The notes beneath the pieces were generated by a model that did not search any database, had not been told where the DNA came from, and saw only the letters and a list, made by a program, of their open reading frames with translations. Of a stretch of DNA of 64,000 nt, positions 10,941 to 19,329 are shown one piece after another. Both the position numbers and the translations under genes were made by a program. The DNA lies in contig PERY01000006.1 in the NCBI GenBank assembly GCA_002929055.1, forward strand, positions 41,978 to 105,977, written 5' to 3'. Every line of letters begins with the position of its first letter. The first letter of the stretch is position 1. The stretch comes from Methylocystis sp. (lineage in GTDB: Bacteria > Pseudomonadota > Alphaproteobacteria > Rhizobiales > Beijerinckiaceae).

Positions 10941-12038
10941 TTGCAGCAGAAGCGGATCGATTCCATAGACTTTTGGCGCGGCGTTGCTCTTGTCGCGATC
11001 CTCGTCAACCACATCCCCGGTAATATATTGGGGAGTTTGACCCCGCGGAACTTCGGCTTTTCCGACTCGGCTGAGCTATTCGTCTTTCTCTCCGGCGTGT
11101 CGGTCCATCTCGCCTATGGCGAGCAGTTCAGGCGCAACACGCCCGACTTGAACGCGCTGGCGCGGCGCACCGCCAAACTCTACGGCGCCCATCTCGTGCT
11201 GACCGCTGCGGCTCTTGGCCTGTTCTGGTTCGCCAAAGATTATACGCCCAATGACCTGCTGGGCGCGGAATATGGCAGGGCGACGCCGTTCCTCGACCCG
11301 GTCAAAGGCGTCCTTGGCATCCTCGCCCTGAGCCATCAGGTCGCTTATTTCAACATTCTGCCTCTCTACATCGTGCTGATGGCGGCTGCGCCGCTGATTC
11401 TCGCTCTCGCGCTTCGGGGCCGCTTCGCCATGCTGGCGGCCTCTGCGGCGGTCTACGCCGGGGCGCGGCTGGCCGGGATCAACCTTCCGTCCTGGCCCGA
11501 GCCTGGCAATTGGTATTTCAATCCCTTCGCCTGGCAATTCATGTTCGCGCTCGGGGTTTTCTGCGGGGGCGCGCTGCGCGGCGAAGGCGTCCCCTATCAC
11601 CTCGGGGCTCTGCGCTTCTCGCAGGCGTTCACGATTGTCTCGGCGCTGGTCGTGTCGAATGTCTTCGGCGTCGCGCCGGGGCTCGTCGACGAGGCTGGCC
11701 GCTACCTTGACTGGGACAAGAGCCAATTGGGCGTCGCCCGGATCGTCGATTTCGTCGCGCTCGCCTATACAGTGTATTTCTCGCGACTGAACCTGACGAT
11801 CAGGGGCACCGCATTCTTCGATTTCTGCGCTTTGCTTGGGCGCAATCCGCTGCCGGTTTTTTGTGCAGGCAGCCTGATGAGCGCACTGGGCCAAATTCTC
11901 GCTGATTCGAGTGTCGCCTCGCCGCTTCTCGATGTGGTTTACGTCGGCTTGGCGCTACTGTCGCTCCATTGTCTCGCTGGCGTTCTGGATCGCGCCGAGG
12001 CGGCTCCCATGAAGGCGGACGTCAGGCGGGCGAGGTAG
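10941..12038 (+). CDS. OpgC-domain membrane protein (acyltransferase-like)
   Basis: A 365-residue polytopic inner-membrane protein with about ten hydrophobic helices. The N-terminus reads RIDSIDFWRGVALVAILVNH, followed by DSAELFVFLSGVS, which matches the OpgC family. E. coli OpgC succinylates osmoregulated periplasmic glucans, and relatives modify other surface polysaccharides. No glucan synthesis gene (opgG/opgH) is nearby, so the substrate is unclear. The start is a TTG at 10941; no in-frame ATG occurs before residue ~148. Confidence 0.8.
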   Translation: MQQKRIDSIDFWRGVALVAILVNHIPGNILGSLTPRNFGFSDSAELFVFLSGVSVHLAYGEQFRRNTPDLNALARRTAKLYGAHLVLTAAALGLFWFAKDYTPNDLLGAEYGRATPFLDPVKGVLGILALSHQVAYFNILPLYIVLMAAAPLILALALRGRFAMLAASAAVYAGARLAGINLPSWPEPGNWYFNPFAWQFMFALGVFCGGALRGEGVPYHLGALRFSQAFTIVSALVVSNVFGVAPGLVDEAGRYLDWDKSQLGVARIVDFVALAYTVYFSRLNLTIRGTAFFDFCALLGRNPLPVFCAGSLMSALGQILADSSVASPLLDVVYVGLALLSLHCLAGVLDRAEAAPMKADVRRAR

Positions 12039-12133
12039 CCGGGCGTTGTCCGATCCCTGTTCGAGATTCCCGCACGAGGCTTGGCGTTCCCGCTCGCGGA
12101 CGCCATAATCCCGGCTCAGGGAGGCGGGCGAAA

Positions 12134-12889
12134 ATGAACGACCCAGAATCGGGCGACGCGCCGGCGACGGCGGCGGTTCTCGTCATCGGCGACGAGATAC
12201 TCTCGGGCCGCACGCAGGACACCAATACACGTTACATCGCGGCCTATCTCGCCCAGATCGGCGTCGATCTGCGCGAGGCGCGCGTCGTTCCCGACGACGA
12301 GCCGGAGATCGTCGCGGCGCTCAATGCGCTGCGGGCGCGCTACACTTATGTCTTCACGACCGGCGGCATTGGCCCCACGCATGACGACATCACCCCTGAC
12401 GCGGTCGCAAAGGCGTTTGGCGTCGAGATCGGCGAGGATCCGCGCGCCATAGCGATGCTGCGCGAACGCTTCACCGAGGAGGAACTCAATCCCGCCCGCC
12501 GCCGCATGGCGCGCATTCCCAGAGGGGCCGAACTCGTGCGCAACGGCGCCTCGAAGGCGCCGGGCTTCTGGATCGGCAATGTCGTCGTCATGGCGGGCGT
12601 GCCGGTCATCATGCAGTCCATGATGGACACGGTCGGGCCGATGCTCAGATCCGGCGCCGTAATCGCGGTCGAGACGCTGGACGCCGGCGCCATACCCGAG
12701 GGGAGCTATGCGATGGGTCTCGAGGAGATCGCCCGCGTGCATGAGCGTGTCAGCATCGGCTCCTACCCGCGCTTCACCGCCGAAGGCATCCGCAATCAGA
12801 TCGTGTTGCGCAGCCGCGACGCCGCCGGACTCGCCGCCGCGAGGGAGGCTGTGCGCAAGCTTCTCGTCGAGCTTGCGGCGAGCGCGTGA
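12134..12889 (+). CDS. CinA-type molybdopterin-binding domain protein
   Basis: A 251-residue protein of the competence/damage-inducible CinA N-terminal (MoaB/MogA-like) family. The motifs [21 protein letters not shown] and [23 protein letters not shown] are diagnostic. The C-terminal NMN-deamidase domain of full-length CinA is absent; such short forms are common in Rhizobiales and are described as putative molybdopterin-binding or COG1058 proteins. The stop overlaps the gpt start (GTGA), so the pair is coupled. Confidence 0.88.
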   Translation: MNDPESGDAPATAAVLVIGDEILSGRTQDTNTRYIAAYLAQIGVDLREARVVPDDEPEIVAALNALRARYTYVFTTGGIGPTHDDITPDAVAKAFGVEIGEDPRAIAMLRERFTEEELNPARRRMARIPRGAELVRNGASKAPGFWIGNVVVMAGVPVIMQSMMDTVGPMLRSGAVIAVETLDAGAIPEGSYAMGLEEIARVHERVSIGSYPRFTAEGIRNQIVLRSRDAAGLAAAREAVRKLLVELAASA

Positions 12890-13398
12890 GCCAGAAGGCG
12901 GGGGTGGATATGAACAGCGGCCCGGATAAATCCTTCCCCGTCTCCTGGGACATGTTCCACCGGGACGCCCGCGCGCTGGCCTGGCGCCTCGCGTCCATCG
13001 GGGGCTTTTCGGCGATCGTCGCGGTGACCCGCGGCGGCCTGATCCCGGCCGGAATTGTCGCGCGAGAACTGGGGATTCGCGTCATCGAGACCGTCTGCGT
13101 GGCGAGCTATCACGGGGAGACCGAGCGCGATGCGATCGAGGTGCTCAAGCCCTTGACCGACACGATCATCTCGCGTCCGTCGTCGGAAGTGCTCATCATT
13201 GACGACCTTGTGGACACTGGCGCGACGGCGAAGGTCGTGCGCGCCATGCTGCCCAGGGCGCATTTCGCCACCGTCTACGCCAAGCCCCAGGGCTTGCCGC
13301 TGGTCGACACATTCGTCACGGAAGTGTCTCAGGACACATGGATTTATTTTCCATGGGACACGGGGCTGACCTTTCAGGCCCCCATCCGCAAGGGGTAG
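12886..13398 (+). CDS. gpt: Xanthine-guanine phosphoribosyltransferase
   Basis: A 170-residue (162 if ATG 12910 is used) purine-salvage enzyme converting xanthine or guanine plus PRPP to the nucleotide. The PRPP loop [16 protein letters not shown] is intact, and the N-terminal [16 protein letters not shown] and C-terminal [10 protein letters not shown] segments match Gpt. GTG 12886 overlaps the stop of the upstream CinA-like gene. It ends 78 bases before tRNA-Leu. Confidence 0.92.
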   Translation: MSQKAGVDMNSGPDKSFPVSWDMFHRDARALAWRLASIGGFSAIVAVTRGGLIPAGIVARELGIRVIETVCVASYHGETERDAIEVLKPLTDTIISRPSSEVLIIDDLVDTGATAKVVRAMLPRAHFATVYAKPQGLPLVDTFVTEVSQDTWIYFPWDTGLTFQAPIRKG

Positions 13399-13476
13399 GG
13401 ACGCCCTGCGCCCGCGCGGCCGGACGGATTTCACCCTTGTCGCTCCCATCCGGCTCGCCCTATAAGCACAGCGCTT

Positions 13477-13565
13477 GCGGGCGTGGCGAAACTGGTAGAC
13501 GCAACGGACTTAAAATCCGTAGGGCCGCGAGGCCTGTGCCGGTTCGATTCCGGCCGCCCGCACCA
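13477..13565 (+). tRNA. tRNA-Leu (anticodon TAA)
   Basis: The acceptor arms GCGGGCG (13477-13483) and CGCCCGC (13555-13561) pair fully, and CCA is encoded at 13563-13565. The anticodon arm ACGGA-CTTAAAA-TCCGT gives anticodon TAA. A long variable arm (AGGGCCGCGAGGCCTG region) identifies a class II leucine tRNA, and the T-loop GGTTCGATTCC is canonical. Confidence 0.97.
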
Positions 13566-13695
13566 TATTCATCTTGCCAGACCGCGGCCGCCGGGCCGCA
13601 TAACCACGCGCTTTTTCTTGGCGACGTTCGTGCTGTCGCGCATTTACCGCCTTACCTCCCGCGCACATCGGACAGGTTACGCAAAGGCTTCCCCC

Positions 13696-13965
13696 ATGTG
13701 CACGACACGCTTGGCGTTCGCTGCGTCGCTCGCGGCGTTTTTCTTTTCTGGCGCTCCGGGCGCTCTGGCGCAGTTTGGCGGTCCGCCCGCCTATTACGGC
13801 TATCACCCCCACCATCATGGCTGCTTTGTCACGACGTCTCCGCAGCATCACACAAAGGGAATCCGCCACTGGCGCAATCCATGTCCCCATGCTGAGCGCC
13901 GGCATCTGAATCCGTACTATCCGGGTTACCACCGCCCGTTCCGTCCGCATCCCGCGCCGCACTGA
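13696..13965 (+). CDS. Small secreted His/Pro/Tyr-rich protein
   Basis: An 89-residue predicted exported protein of unknown function. Residues 1-26 form a signal peptide (hydrophobic LAFAASLAAFFFSG, cleavage after GALAQ). The mature ~63 residues are rich in His, Pro and Tyr (PAYYGYHPHHHG and PYYPGYHRPFRPHP), suggesting metal binding or disorder; no domain is recognised. ATG 13696 is chosen because an upstream in-frame start would fall inside the tRNA. It stands alone. Confidence 0.55.
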   Translation: MCTTRLAFAASLAAFFFSGAPGALAQFGGPPAYYGYHPHHHGCFVTTSPQHHTKGIRHWRNPCPHAERRHLNPYYPGYHRPFRPHPAPH

Positions 13966-14070
13966 GGTAAACGGAAAAGCGCACGGCTCCGCCATTATCG
14001 TTAACCTTTGTTAAGAGTTCGCCGACATCATTGGCGGTGCGCGATGTGCGCGGCCTTGATTCGACGAGCA

Positions 14071-15636
14071 ATGATGAGCGACGCAGCGAAGCGACTTCCG
14101 GTAGACGCAGCTTTCGCCAGCGCCCTCGTCCCCGACGACAGGAAGGCGCGACTCTCGCGCTCGCGTCTCGACCTCATCCTCGCTTCCGGCGGGGACGAGA
14201 GGATCTGGCCGGACCCTGTGACGCGCCGCAACCGTTACGGCGCGCCCACGCGGCCGGCGCCTGAAGAATTGTGGTTCTCCTCCTCCACCGCCTCCGCCAT
14301 CTCGGGGCGCGGCTACGCCGCGGCCGCCGCGGCTTTTGACTCACTTGCGCAGGAAGGCGCCGACCTTGGCGCACTGTTCGACGACATTCGCGCCCGCATT
14401 CTCGCGCAGTTCGGCGCGGAGGGCTGCGAGGCGATCCTCACCGCTTCCGGCACCGAGGCGGAATTCGCCGCGCTCGCCATCGCCAAGGCGCTGCTGAGCC
14501 GTCCCATCGCCAATATCGTCGTCGCGCCTGATGAAACCGGAAGCGGCGTCCCGCTTGCGGCGACGGGCGCGCATTTCGCCGCCACCGCCGCTTTCGAGCC
14601 GAATGTCGTGAAGGGCGCGACGATCGCCGGCTGGGAGAAGGACGACGTGATCATGCGCCGCGTCGACATCAGGGACGCTTCAGGCGCGCCCCGCTCGGGC
14701 GCCGAGATCGATCGTCTTGCCGGTCTTGCCGTCGCCGAAGCCATACGCACGGGACGCGACGCCCTGTTGCATCTTCTCGACGCCTCGAAGACGGGCCGCG
14801 GCGGGCCGAGTCGCGTCGCCGCGCAGAAAATACTGACGAGCGCCGGGGATCGCGCAATCGTGCTGGTCGACGCCTGCCAGTTGCGTTGCTCCTTCGAGCA
14901 GATCAAGGCTGATCTTGAGGCAGGCTTTCTCGTGATGATCACGGGATCGAAATTCGCCGGTGGCCCGCCCTTCTGTGGCGCCTTGCTCATTCCAAAGGAT
15001 AAAGTGGAGCGGCTGCGCGGACTGTCTCTGCCCGAGGGTCTCACAGCCTATGCCGCGCGCCGCGATTGGCCCGAGAGCTTCTCGTGCGCCTTCGATGCGG
15101 CGAGTTTCGCGCCCGCCAATCTCGGCATGGGCCTGCGCTGGATCGCCGCCCTCGCCGAGATCGAAGCCTATGCGCGAATTCCCGCGCGGCTGCGCGACGA
15201 CATCGCTGCGCTCTTCGCCGAGTCCGCGCGCCGTTGCGTCGCGGGCAATCCGGATCTCGATTTCCTCGACGCCGAGTCCTGGCGCCTCGGCGGCAAGCCT
15301 GCGACGATCTTTCCCATCCTCACCCATCGCGGCGATCCGGCGCAGGCGCGCCTCATCTACGATTCGCTGCGCGCCTCCAGCGGCGCCTTCGACAAGCCGG
15401 AACTCCTGCGCGTCTGCCATGTCGGTCAGCCCGTCATCATCGGCGCCCGCGCCGCGCTGCGCCTGTGTTTCGGCATGCCGCAGGCGAACGCCGTCGCAGA
15501 GCGAGTGTCTCAAGGCATGGACATCTACGACGCGTTCCGGCCATTGCGTCTGGACATGGAGCTGTTGTTCCGCAAGTGGGGCGCGCTCGCCAAGCGCGTC
15601 GTCGCCGGCGGGCCGACGCTCGCGGCATCGAAATAA
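14071..15636 (+). CDS. Putative PLP-dependent (fold type I-like) enzyme of unknown function
   Basis: A 521-residue cytoplasmic protein. The layout resembles fold type I PLP enzymes: a phosphate-site-like SGTEA at residues 126-130, an Asp in VLVDACQ (Asp267) positioned like the pyridine-N aspartate, and a candidate Schiff-base lysine in MITGSKFAGG (Lys294) followed by PPFCGALLIP. No specific subfamily is recognised. It is followed 42 bases later by an ATP-grasp gene on the same strand, suggesting joint action in making or modifying a small molecule. Two adjacent ATGs (14071, 14074) could start it. Confidence 0.7.
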   Translation: MMSDAAKRLPVDAAFASALVPDDRKARLSRSRLDLILASGGDERIWPDPVTRRNRYGAPTRPAPEELWFSSSTASAISGRGYAAAAAAFDSLAQEGADLGALFDDIRARILAQFGAEGCEAILTASGTEAEFAALAIAKALLSRPIANIVVAPDETGSGVPLAATGAHFAATAAFEPNVVKGATIAGWEKDDVIMRRVDIRDASGAPRSGAEIDRLAGLAVAEAIRTGRDALLHLLDASKTGRGGPSRVAAQKILTSAGDRAIVLVDACQLRCSFEQIKADLEAGFLVMITGSKFAGGPPFCGALLIPKDKVERLRGLSLPEGLTAYAARRDWPESFSCAFDAASFAPANLGMGLRWIAALAEIEAYARIPARLRDDIAALFAESARRCVAGNPDLDFLDAESWRLGGKPATIFPILTHRGDPAQARLIYDSLRASSGAFDKPELLRVCHVGQPVIIGARAALRLCFGMPQANAVAERVSQGMDIYDAFRPLRLDMELLFRKWGALAKRVVAGGPTLAASK

Positions 15637-15678
15637 CTGAAACATCGTCGCGTCGAGGACGCGCAGGGAGGATGGGCC

Positions 15679-16881
15679 GTGGCCTTTTCGTTTCTTAGCA
15701 AGCAGAAGACCGAGGCGCCGAGCGAGGTCGCGAGCTTCGACACGGCGCATGACGGGTCGCAGGTCTCCATGGCGGAGAGCATGCATCTCGCCGCCCGCCA
15801 GACGGGCGCGCCGCCGATGCAACTGATGCGCGAATATTCCAGGCTCGCTTTCGGCCCCGGCAAGCTCTCCTTCGAGGATTACGTCAAATACCGCCTTTTC
15901 GACGACGCCTGGCTCGCCGGCGCGGAGAAGGCGGATTTCATCGGCGGCCGGCGTAACCGCGACCTCGTCGTCGAGATCAACTACCGCCACGACTGGCACG
16001 GGCTTCTGACGAACAAGCTCGTCTCGCAAGCCTATCTCGCCACCTACGGGCTACCGACAATCGCGCCCCTCGCCATCTATGCTCCCGGCATGACGATCGC
16101 TGCCGGCGATCTCCTGCGTTCCCGCGACGAACTGCGGGCGTTTCTTCTCGACGAAAGAAATTATCCGCTCTTTGGCAAGCCGGTCGAAAGCTTCCAGAGC
16201 CTCGGCGCGCTCGCGCTGCTCGGTTGCGACGCTGCGAAGGGCGAATTGCTGGCGGTCGGCGACAAGCGCCTGACGGTGGAGGCGACGCTCGACGACATCG
16301 AAAAGCACTATTCGGCAGGTTATCTCTTCCAAAGAATGGTCAAGCCGCATCACGATCTCATACCGGCGATCGGCGAGCGCCTCGCCACCGTGCGCATCCT
16401 GACCATCGCGACGCCCGATGGACCGAAGGCCTTCCGCGCGGGGTGGAAAATTCCGGCCGCCGGAAACGTCGCCGACAATTTCTGGCGCTCGGGCAATATG
16501 CTTGCGGGCCTCGACTTCGAGACCGGCCGCATCGTCCGCGCCACGAGTGGCGTCGGCTTCGAGATGAAGAATGTCACGCGTCATCCCGACACTGGCGCCG
16601 AGCTGATCGGGCTCGCCGTGCCGGACTGGGAGAAGATGAAGGCGACAGCCGTTGAAGGCGCGAAAGTGCTGCGCCACTTCGGCATCATCGGTTGGGACAT
16701 GGCGGCGACCGACGATGGGCCGGTCATCGTCGAAGCCAATGAGACGCCGGATTTCGGTCTCGTGCAGATCGCCGACCGACGTGGAATCGCGTGCAAGGAA
16801 CTGAATGATCTCATCTCAATGCAGCAGACCGAAAGCGCTGCGCATGTGAAGCGCATCAAGGAGTCGGTGGCGCGTCTCTGA
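15679..16881 (+). CDS. ATP-grasp protein, sugar-transfer-associated type
   Basis: A 400-residue protein. The C-terminal half has the ATP-grasp metal-binding pattern GWDMAATDDGPVIVEANETP (~residues 334-353) and a preceding nucleotide-binding region (YLFQRMVKPH). It resembles the 'sugar-transfer associated' ATP-grasp and alpha-L-glutamate-ligase-like families, which would activate a carboxylate and join it to an amine. Start is GTG 15679. The upstream PLP-like gene is the likely partner. Its last 26 bases overlap the convergent permease gene. The substrate is unknown. Confidence 0.75.
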   Translation: MAFSFLSKQKTEAPSEVASFDTAHDGSQVSMAESMHLAARQTGAPPMQLMREYSRLAFGPGKLSFEDYVKYRLFDDAWLAGAEKADFIGGRRNRDLVVEINYRHDWHGLLTNKLVSQAYLATYGLPTIAPLAIYAPGMTIAAGDLLRSRDELRAFLLDERNYPLFGKPVESFQSLGALALLGCDAAKGELLAVGDKRLTVEATLDDIEKHYSAGYLFQRMVKPHHDLIPAIGERLATVRILTIATPDGPKAFRAGWKIPAAGNVADNFWRSGNMLAGLDFETGRIVRATSGVGFEMKNVTRHPDTGAELIGLAVPDWEKMKATAVEGAKVLRHFGIIGWDMAATDDGPVIVEANETPDFGLVQIADRRGIACKELNDLISMQQTESAAHVKRIKESVARL

Positions 16882-18277
16882 TTTCCTGGGCGAGCTTGCT
16901 GTGGCGTCGGCCGTAGAGGAAGTAGACAGCGAGCCCCAGCGCCATCCAGATGAGAAAGCGCTCCCAGGCGATGGCCGGGAGTCGCGACAGCAGCCATAGC
17001 GAAAAGCCGACGCCGGCGAGCGGCGTGAAGGGCACGAAGGGCGTTCGGAAGGTGCGCGGCGCGTCGGGCCGCGTTCTGCGCAGCACGATGACCGCAACGC
17101 AGATGACGACGAATGCGGAGAGCGTGCCAATGTTGACGAGTTCGGCCACCTCCCTGATTGGATAGAGCGCGGCGACGACCGCCGTCAGCGCCCCGGCGAT
17201 CAGAGTGGGACGGTGCGGGGTGCGAAAGCGCGGATGCACGACCGCGAACCAGCCGGGAAGCAGCCCGTCGCGGCTCATCGCGAACCAGATGCGCGCGCAG
17301 CCCAGAAGAAAGGCGAGCATGACGCTCGTGATGCCTGCAACGGCCGCGAGCGAAACGATGAAGGCCACCCACGGCAGCCCGAGCGACGCGAATGCGGTCA
17401 CGACAGGCGCGGGATTGTCGAGCGTGTCATAACGCACGATGCCGGTCAGCACGAGCGACATCGCCACATAAAGCGTGAGCGACACCGCGAGCGAGAGAAG
17501 GACGGCGCGCGGAAGGTCGCGCTGCGGATTGCGTGCTTCCTCCGCCGCCGTTGTCAGCGTGTCGTAGCCGAAGACCGCAAAGAAGACGACCGCCGCCCCT
17601 TCGGCGACGCCAGAGAAGCCGAAAGGCATGAAGGGCCGCCAATTTTCGACGCGGACATAGGGAAGCCCCACCGCGATGACGAAGAGAACGGCGGCGATCT
17701 TGATCACGACCATCGCCATGTTGAAGCGCGCGCCCAATTCCATGCGCAGCGTGAGAAGGCATGCGACGCCGGACGCGCCGAGCGCGGCGAGCAGATCGAC
17801 GACATGGCCGGGGCCTGTCCCGGCCGCGCCTGCGGCCCAGTCGGGAAGCGGAAGGCCGAGCTGCCCCAGAAGCGATTGCAGATAGCCCGACCAGCCGATG
17901 GAGACGACCGCGACGACGAGCGCATATTCGAGCAGCAGATCCCAGCCGATGATCCAGGCGACGAGTTCGCCAAGCACCGCATAGGCGTAAGTGTAGGCGC
18001 TGCCGGCGACGGGAATGAGCCCCGCAAATTCCGCATAGGAAAGCGCGGCGGCGCCGCTTGCGACGCCAGCGATTAGAAAAGAGAGGGCGACGCCCGGTCC
18101 CGCCTGCGTTGCGGCGACGACGCCGGTAAGAACGAAGATGCCGACGCCAATGAGGCCGCCGAGCCCAATGCTCGTGAGCTGCCAGACGCCGAGGACGCGC
18201 CGGAAGTCGCCGCCGCTTCCGGCTTCCGCTCGAAGAATGTCGATGGATTTGGCGCGCGTCAGATCACGCAGGCTCAT
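16856..18277 (-). CDS. APC-family amino acid permease (cationic amino acid transporter-like)
   Basis: A 473-residue inner-membrane protein with about 12 helices. The N-terminal SIGLGGLIGVGIFVLTG motif (unwound TM1) and GSAYTYAYAVLGELVAWIIGWDLLLEY in TM3 are characteristic of the CAT/YfnA-type branch of the APC superfamily. It probably imports amino acids by H+ symport. It converges on the ATP-grasp gene with a 26-base overlap, which is unusual but both frames look intact. Confidence 0.9.
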   Translation of the reverse strand: MSLRDLTRAKSIDILRAEAGSGGDFRRVLGVWQLTSIGLGGLIGVGIFVLTGVVAATQAGPGVALSFLIAGVASGAAALSYAEFAGLIPVAGSAYTYAYAVLGELVAWIIGWDLLLEYALVVAVVSIGWSGYLQSLLGQLGLPLPDWAAGAAGTGPGHVVDLLAALGASGVACLLTLRMELGARFNMAMVVIKIAAVLFVIAVGLPYVRVENWRPFMPFGFSGVAEGAAVVFFAVFGYDTLTTAAEEARNPQRDLPRAVLLSLAVSLTLYVAMSLVLTGIVRYDTLDNPAPVVTAFASLGLPWVAFIVSLAAVAGITSVMLAFLLGCARIWFAMSRDGLLPGWFAVVHPRFRTPHRPTLIAGALTAVVAALYPIREVAELVNIGTLSAFVVICVAVIVLRRTRPDAPRTFRTPFVPFTPLAGVGFSLWLLSRLPAIAWERFLIWMALGLAVYFLYGRRHSKLAQEIRDAPPTP

Positions 18278-18348
18278 GCTTCGCCCCTCGCAGATGCTGG
18301 GGCTTCACATAAAGGATAGCGGCTTCTCTGTCATGGCCTGAGGAAGAT

Positions 18349-18371
18349 GGGGGCGGCGCGGGGCCGCCCCC
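18349..18371 (-). terminator. Hairpin, probable terminator of the SmbP-like gene
   Basis: A perfect 9-bp stem (GGGGGCGGC 18349-18357 with GCCGCCCCC 18363-18371) lies just after the stop of the minus-strand SmbP-like gene. Leftward it is followed by a weakly T-rich ATCTTCCTC, so termination efficiency is uncertain. Confidence 0.5.
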
Positions 18372-18377
18372 TTTCGC

Positions 18378-18725
18378 TCACTTTTTCTCGGCGGCTTCGA
18401 GATGGGTAAGCGCTTCTTCCGCGTGCTTGGTGGCGGATTCCGCATGCTTCTCCTTGCCCTGCTCGATTGCGGCGTTGAGATGCGTGATCCCTTCCTTGGT
18501 GTGCGGATTCGCCTTTTCGGCTTCCGCAGCTTTGGCGTGTTTCAGCGCTTCCTCGGCATGGGTCGCGAGCACGTCCGGATGGCCCATCTTGCCATGCTCG
18601 ATCGCCTGCTTCGTGTGTGTCACCGCTTCGGAAAGATGGTGGTTCTCGGCCAAGGCGAAACGCGGCGCGAAGGAGACCGCTGCTCCAAGAGCGAGGGCGG
18701 CGACAGTAAAGATTCGTCGGTTCAT
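18378..18725 (-). CDS. SmbP-like small periplasmic metal-binding protein
   Basis: A 115-residue exported protein. A signal peptide ends near ALAENHH (residue ~26). The mature part has His-rich helical repeats (EAVTHTKQAIEHGKMGHPDVLATHAEEALKHAKAA is represented by alternating H-x3-4-H spacing, then a second copy with THLNAAIEQGKEKHAESATKH). This matches SmbP, the small copper-binding periplasmic protein first described in Nitrosomonas europaea, thought to buffer or sequester metal. It is a single gene, with a terminator-like hairpin downstream. Confidence 0.85.
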   Translation of the reverse strand: MNRRIFTVAALALGAAVSFAPRFALAENHHLSEAVTHTKQAIEHGKMGHPDVLATHAEEALKHAKAAEAEKANPHTKEGITHLNAAIEQGKEKHAESATKHAEEALTHLEAAEKK

Positions 18726-18793
18726 GGAAATCTCCTACTCTTCTGCACAAGCGAGCATATGGTGCAGGTTCGCGCGCATATCGAGTCCTTCAG

Positions 18794-19195
18794 TCACTGC
18801 CTGTCCGCCGCATAGAGAGCGCAGCTCTCGCCCAATTCACCGAGGCCATCCTCGAGAAGCGCGGCGAGCAGCGGCAGCCCGAGCAGATAGGCTGACGTCG
18901 GCTGCTCGCGCCGCGCACGCGCCTGCGCCACAGCTTCCTCCCACTCCTCCGCTGAAAAATCGCCGCGCCCGACCCAGGCGAGCGCCACGAGTTCGGTCTG
19001 CTCATCGACGTCCATGGCGTCGATGAAGGAAACGATTTCCGTACGCACGGTGCCGAAAGCTTCTTCCGTCAATACCGAAGAAAAGCCGTCATCCGTGGCG
19101 TTCGAGGCATCGGCGTCGACGCCTTCGTCCTCGCTCTCCAACTCGCGCGCCTTCACGACGACGAAACAGACCTTGTCCGTATTGATGGTGGGCAT
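18794..19195 (-). CDS. DUF3775 domain-containing protein
   Basis: A 133-residue acidic cytoplasmic protein of unknown function. The start MPTINTDKVCFVVVKARELE and the segment ELVALAWVGRGDFSAEEWEEAVAQAR match the DUF3775 family found in alphaproteobacteria. ATG 19195 is used; the 50 residues encoded upstream in frame are not family-like. It is divergent from alanine dehydrogenase, with a 134-base shared upstream region. Confidence 0.82.
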   Translation of the reverse strand: MPTINTDKVCFVVVKARELESEDEGVDADASNATDDGFSSVLTEEAFGTVRTEIVSFIDAMDVDEQTELVALAWVGRGDFSAEEWEEAVAQARARREQPTSAYLLGLPLLAALLEDGLGELGESCALYAADRQ

Positions 19196-19329
19196 GGGCA
19201 AGACTCCTCCGGAGAATAAGCAGCGCGCCAATGGCTTCGGCTTGACCCTTGTCGGCGCCCGGCGCTCTCCGCATATAGTCCTTGCGCTGGCTTTTTGATC
19301 TGGCGTGAGGCTCAAATCGGAGAGCAGGA

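Noticed and set aside
13483..13695. N-terminal extension of the small secreted protein
   Set aside because: It would read through tRNA-Leu and hide a good signal peptide that starts at 13696.
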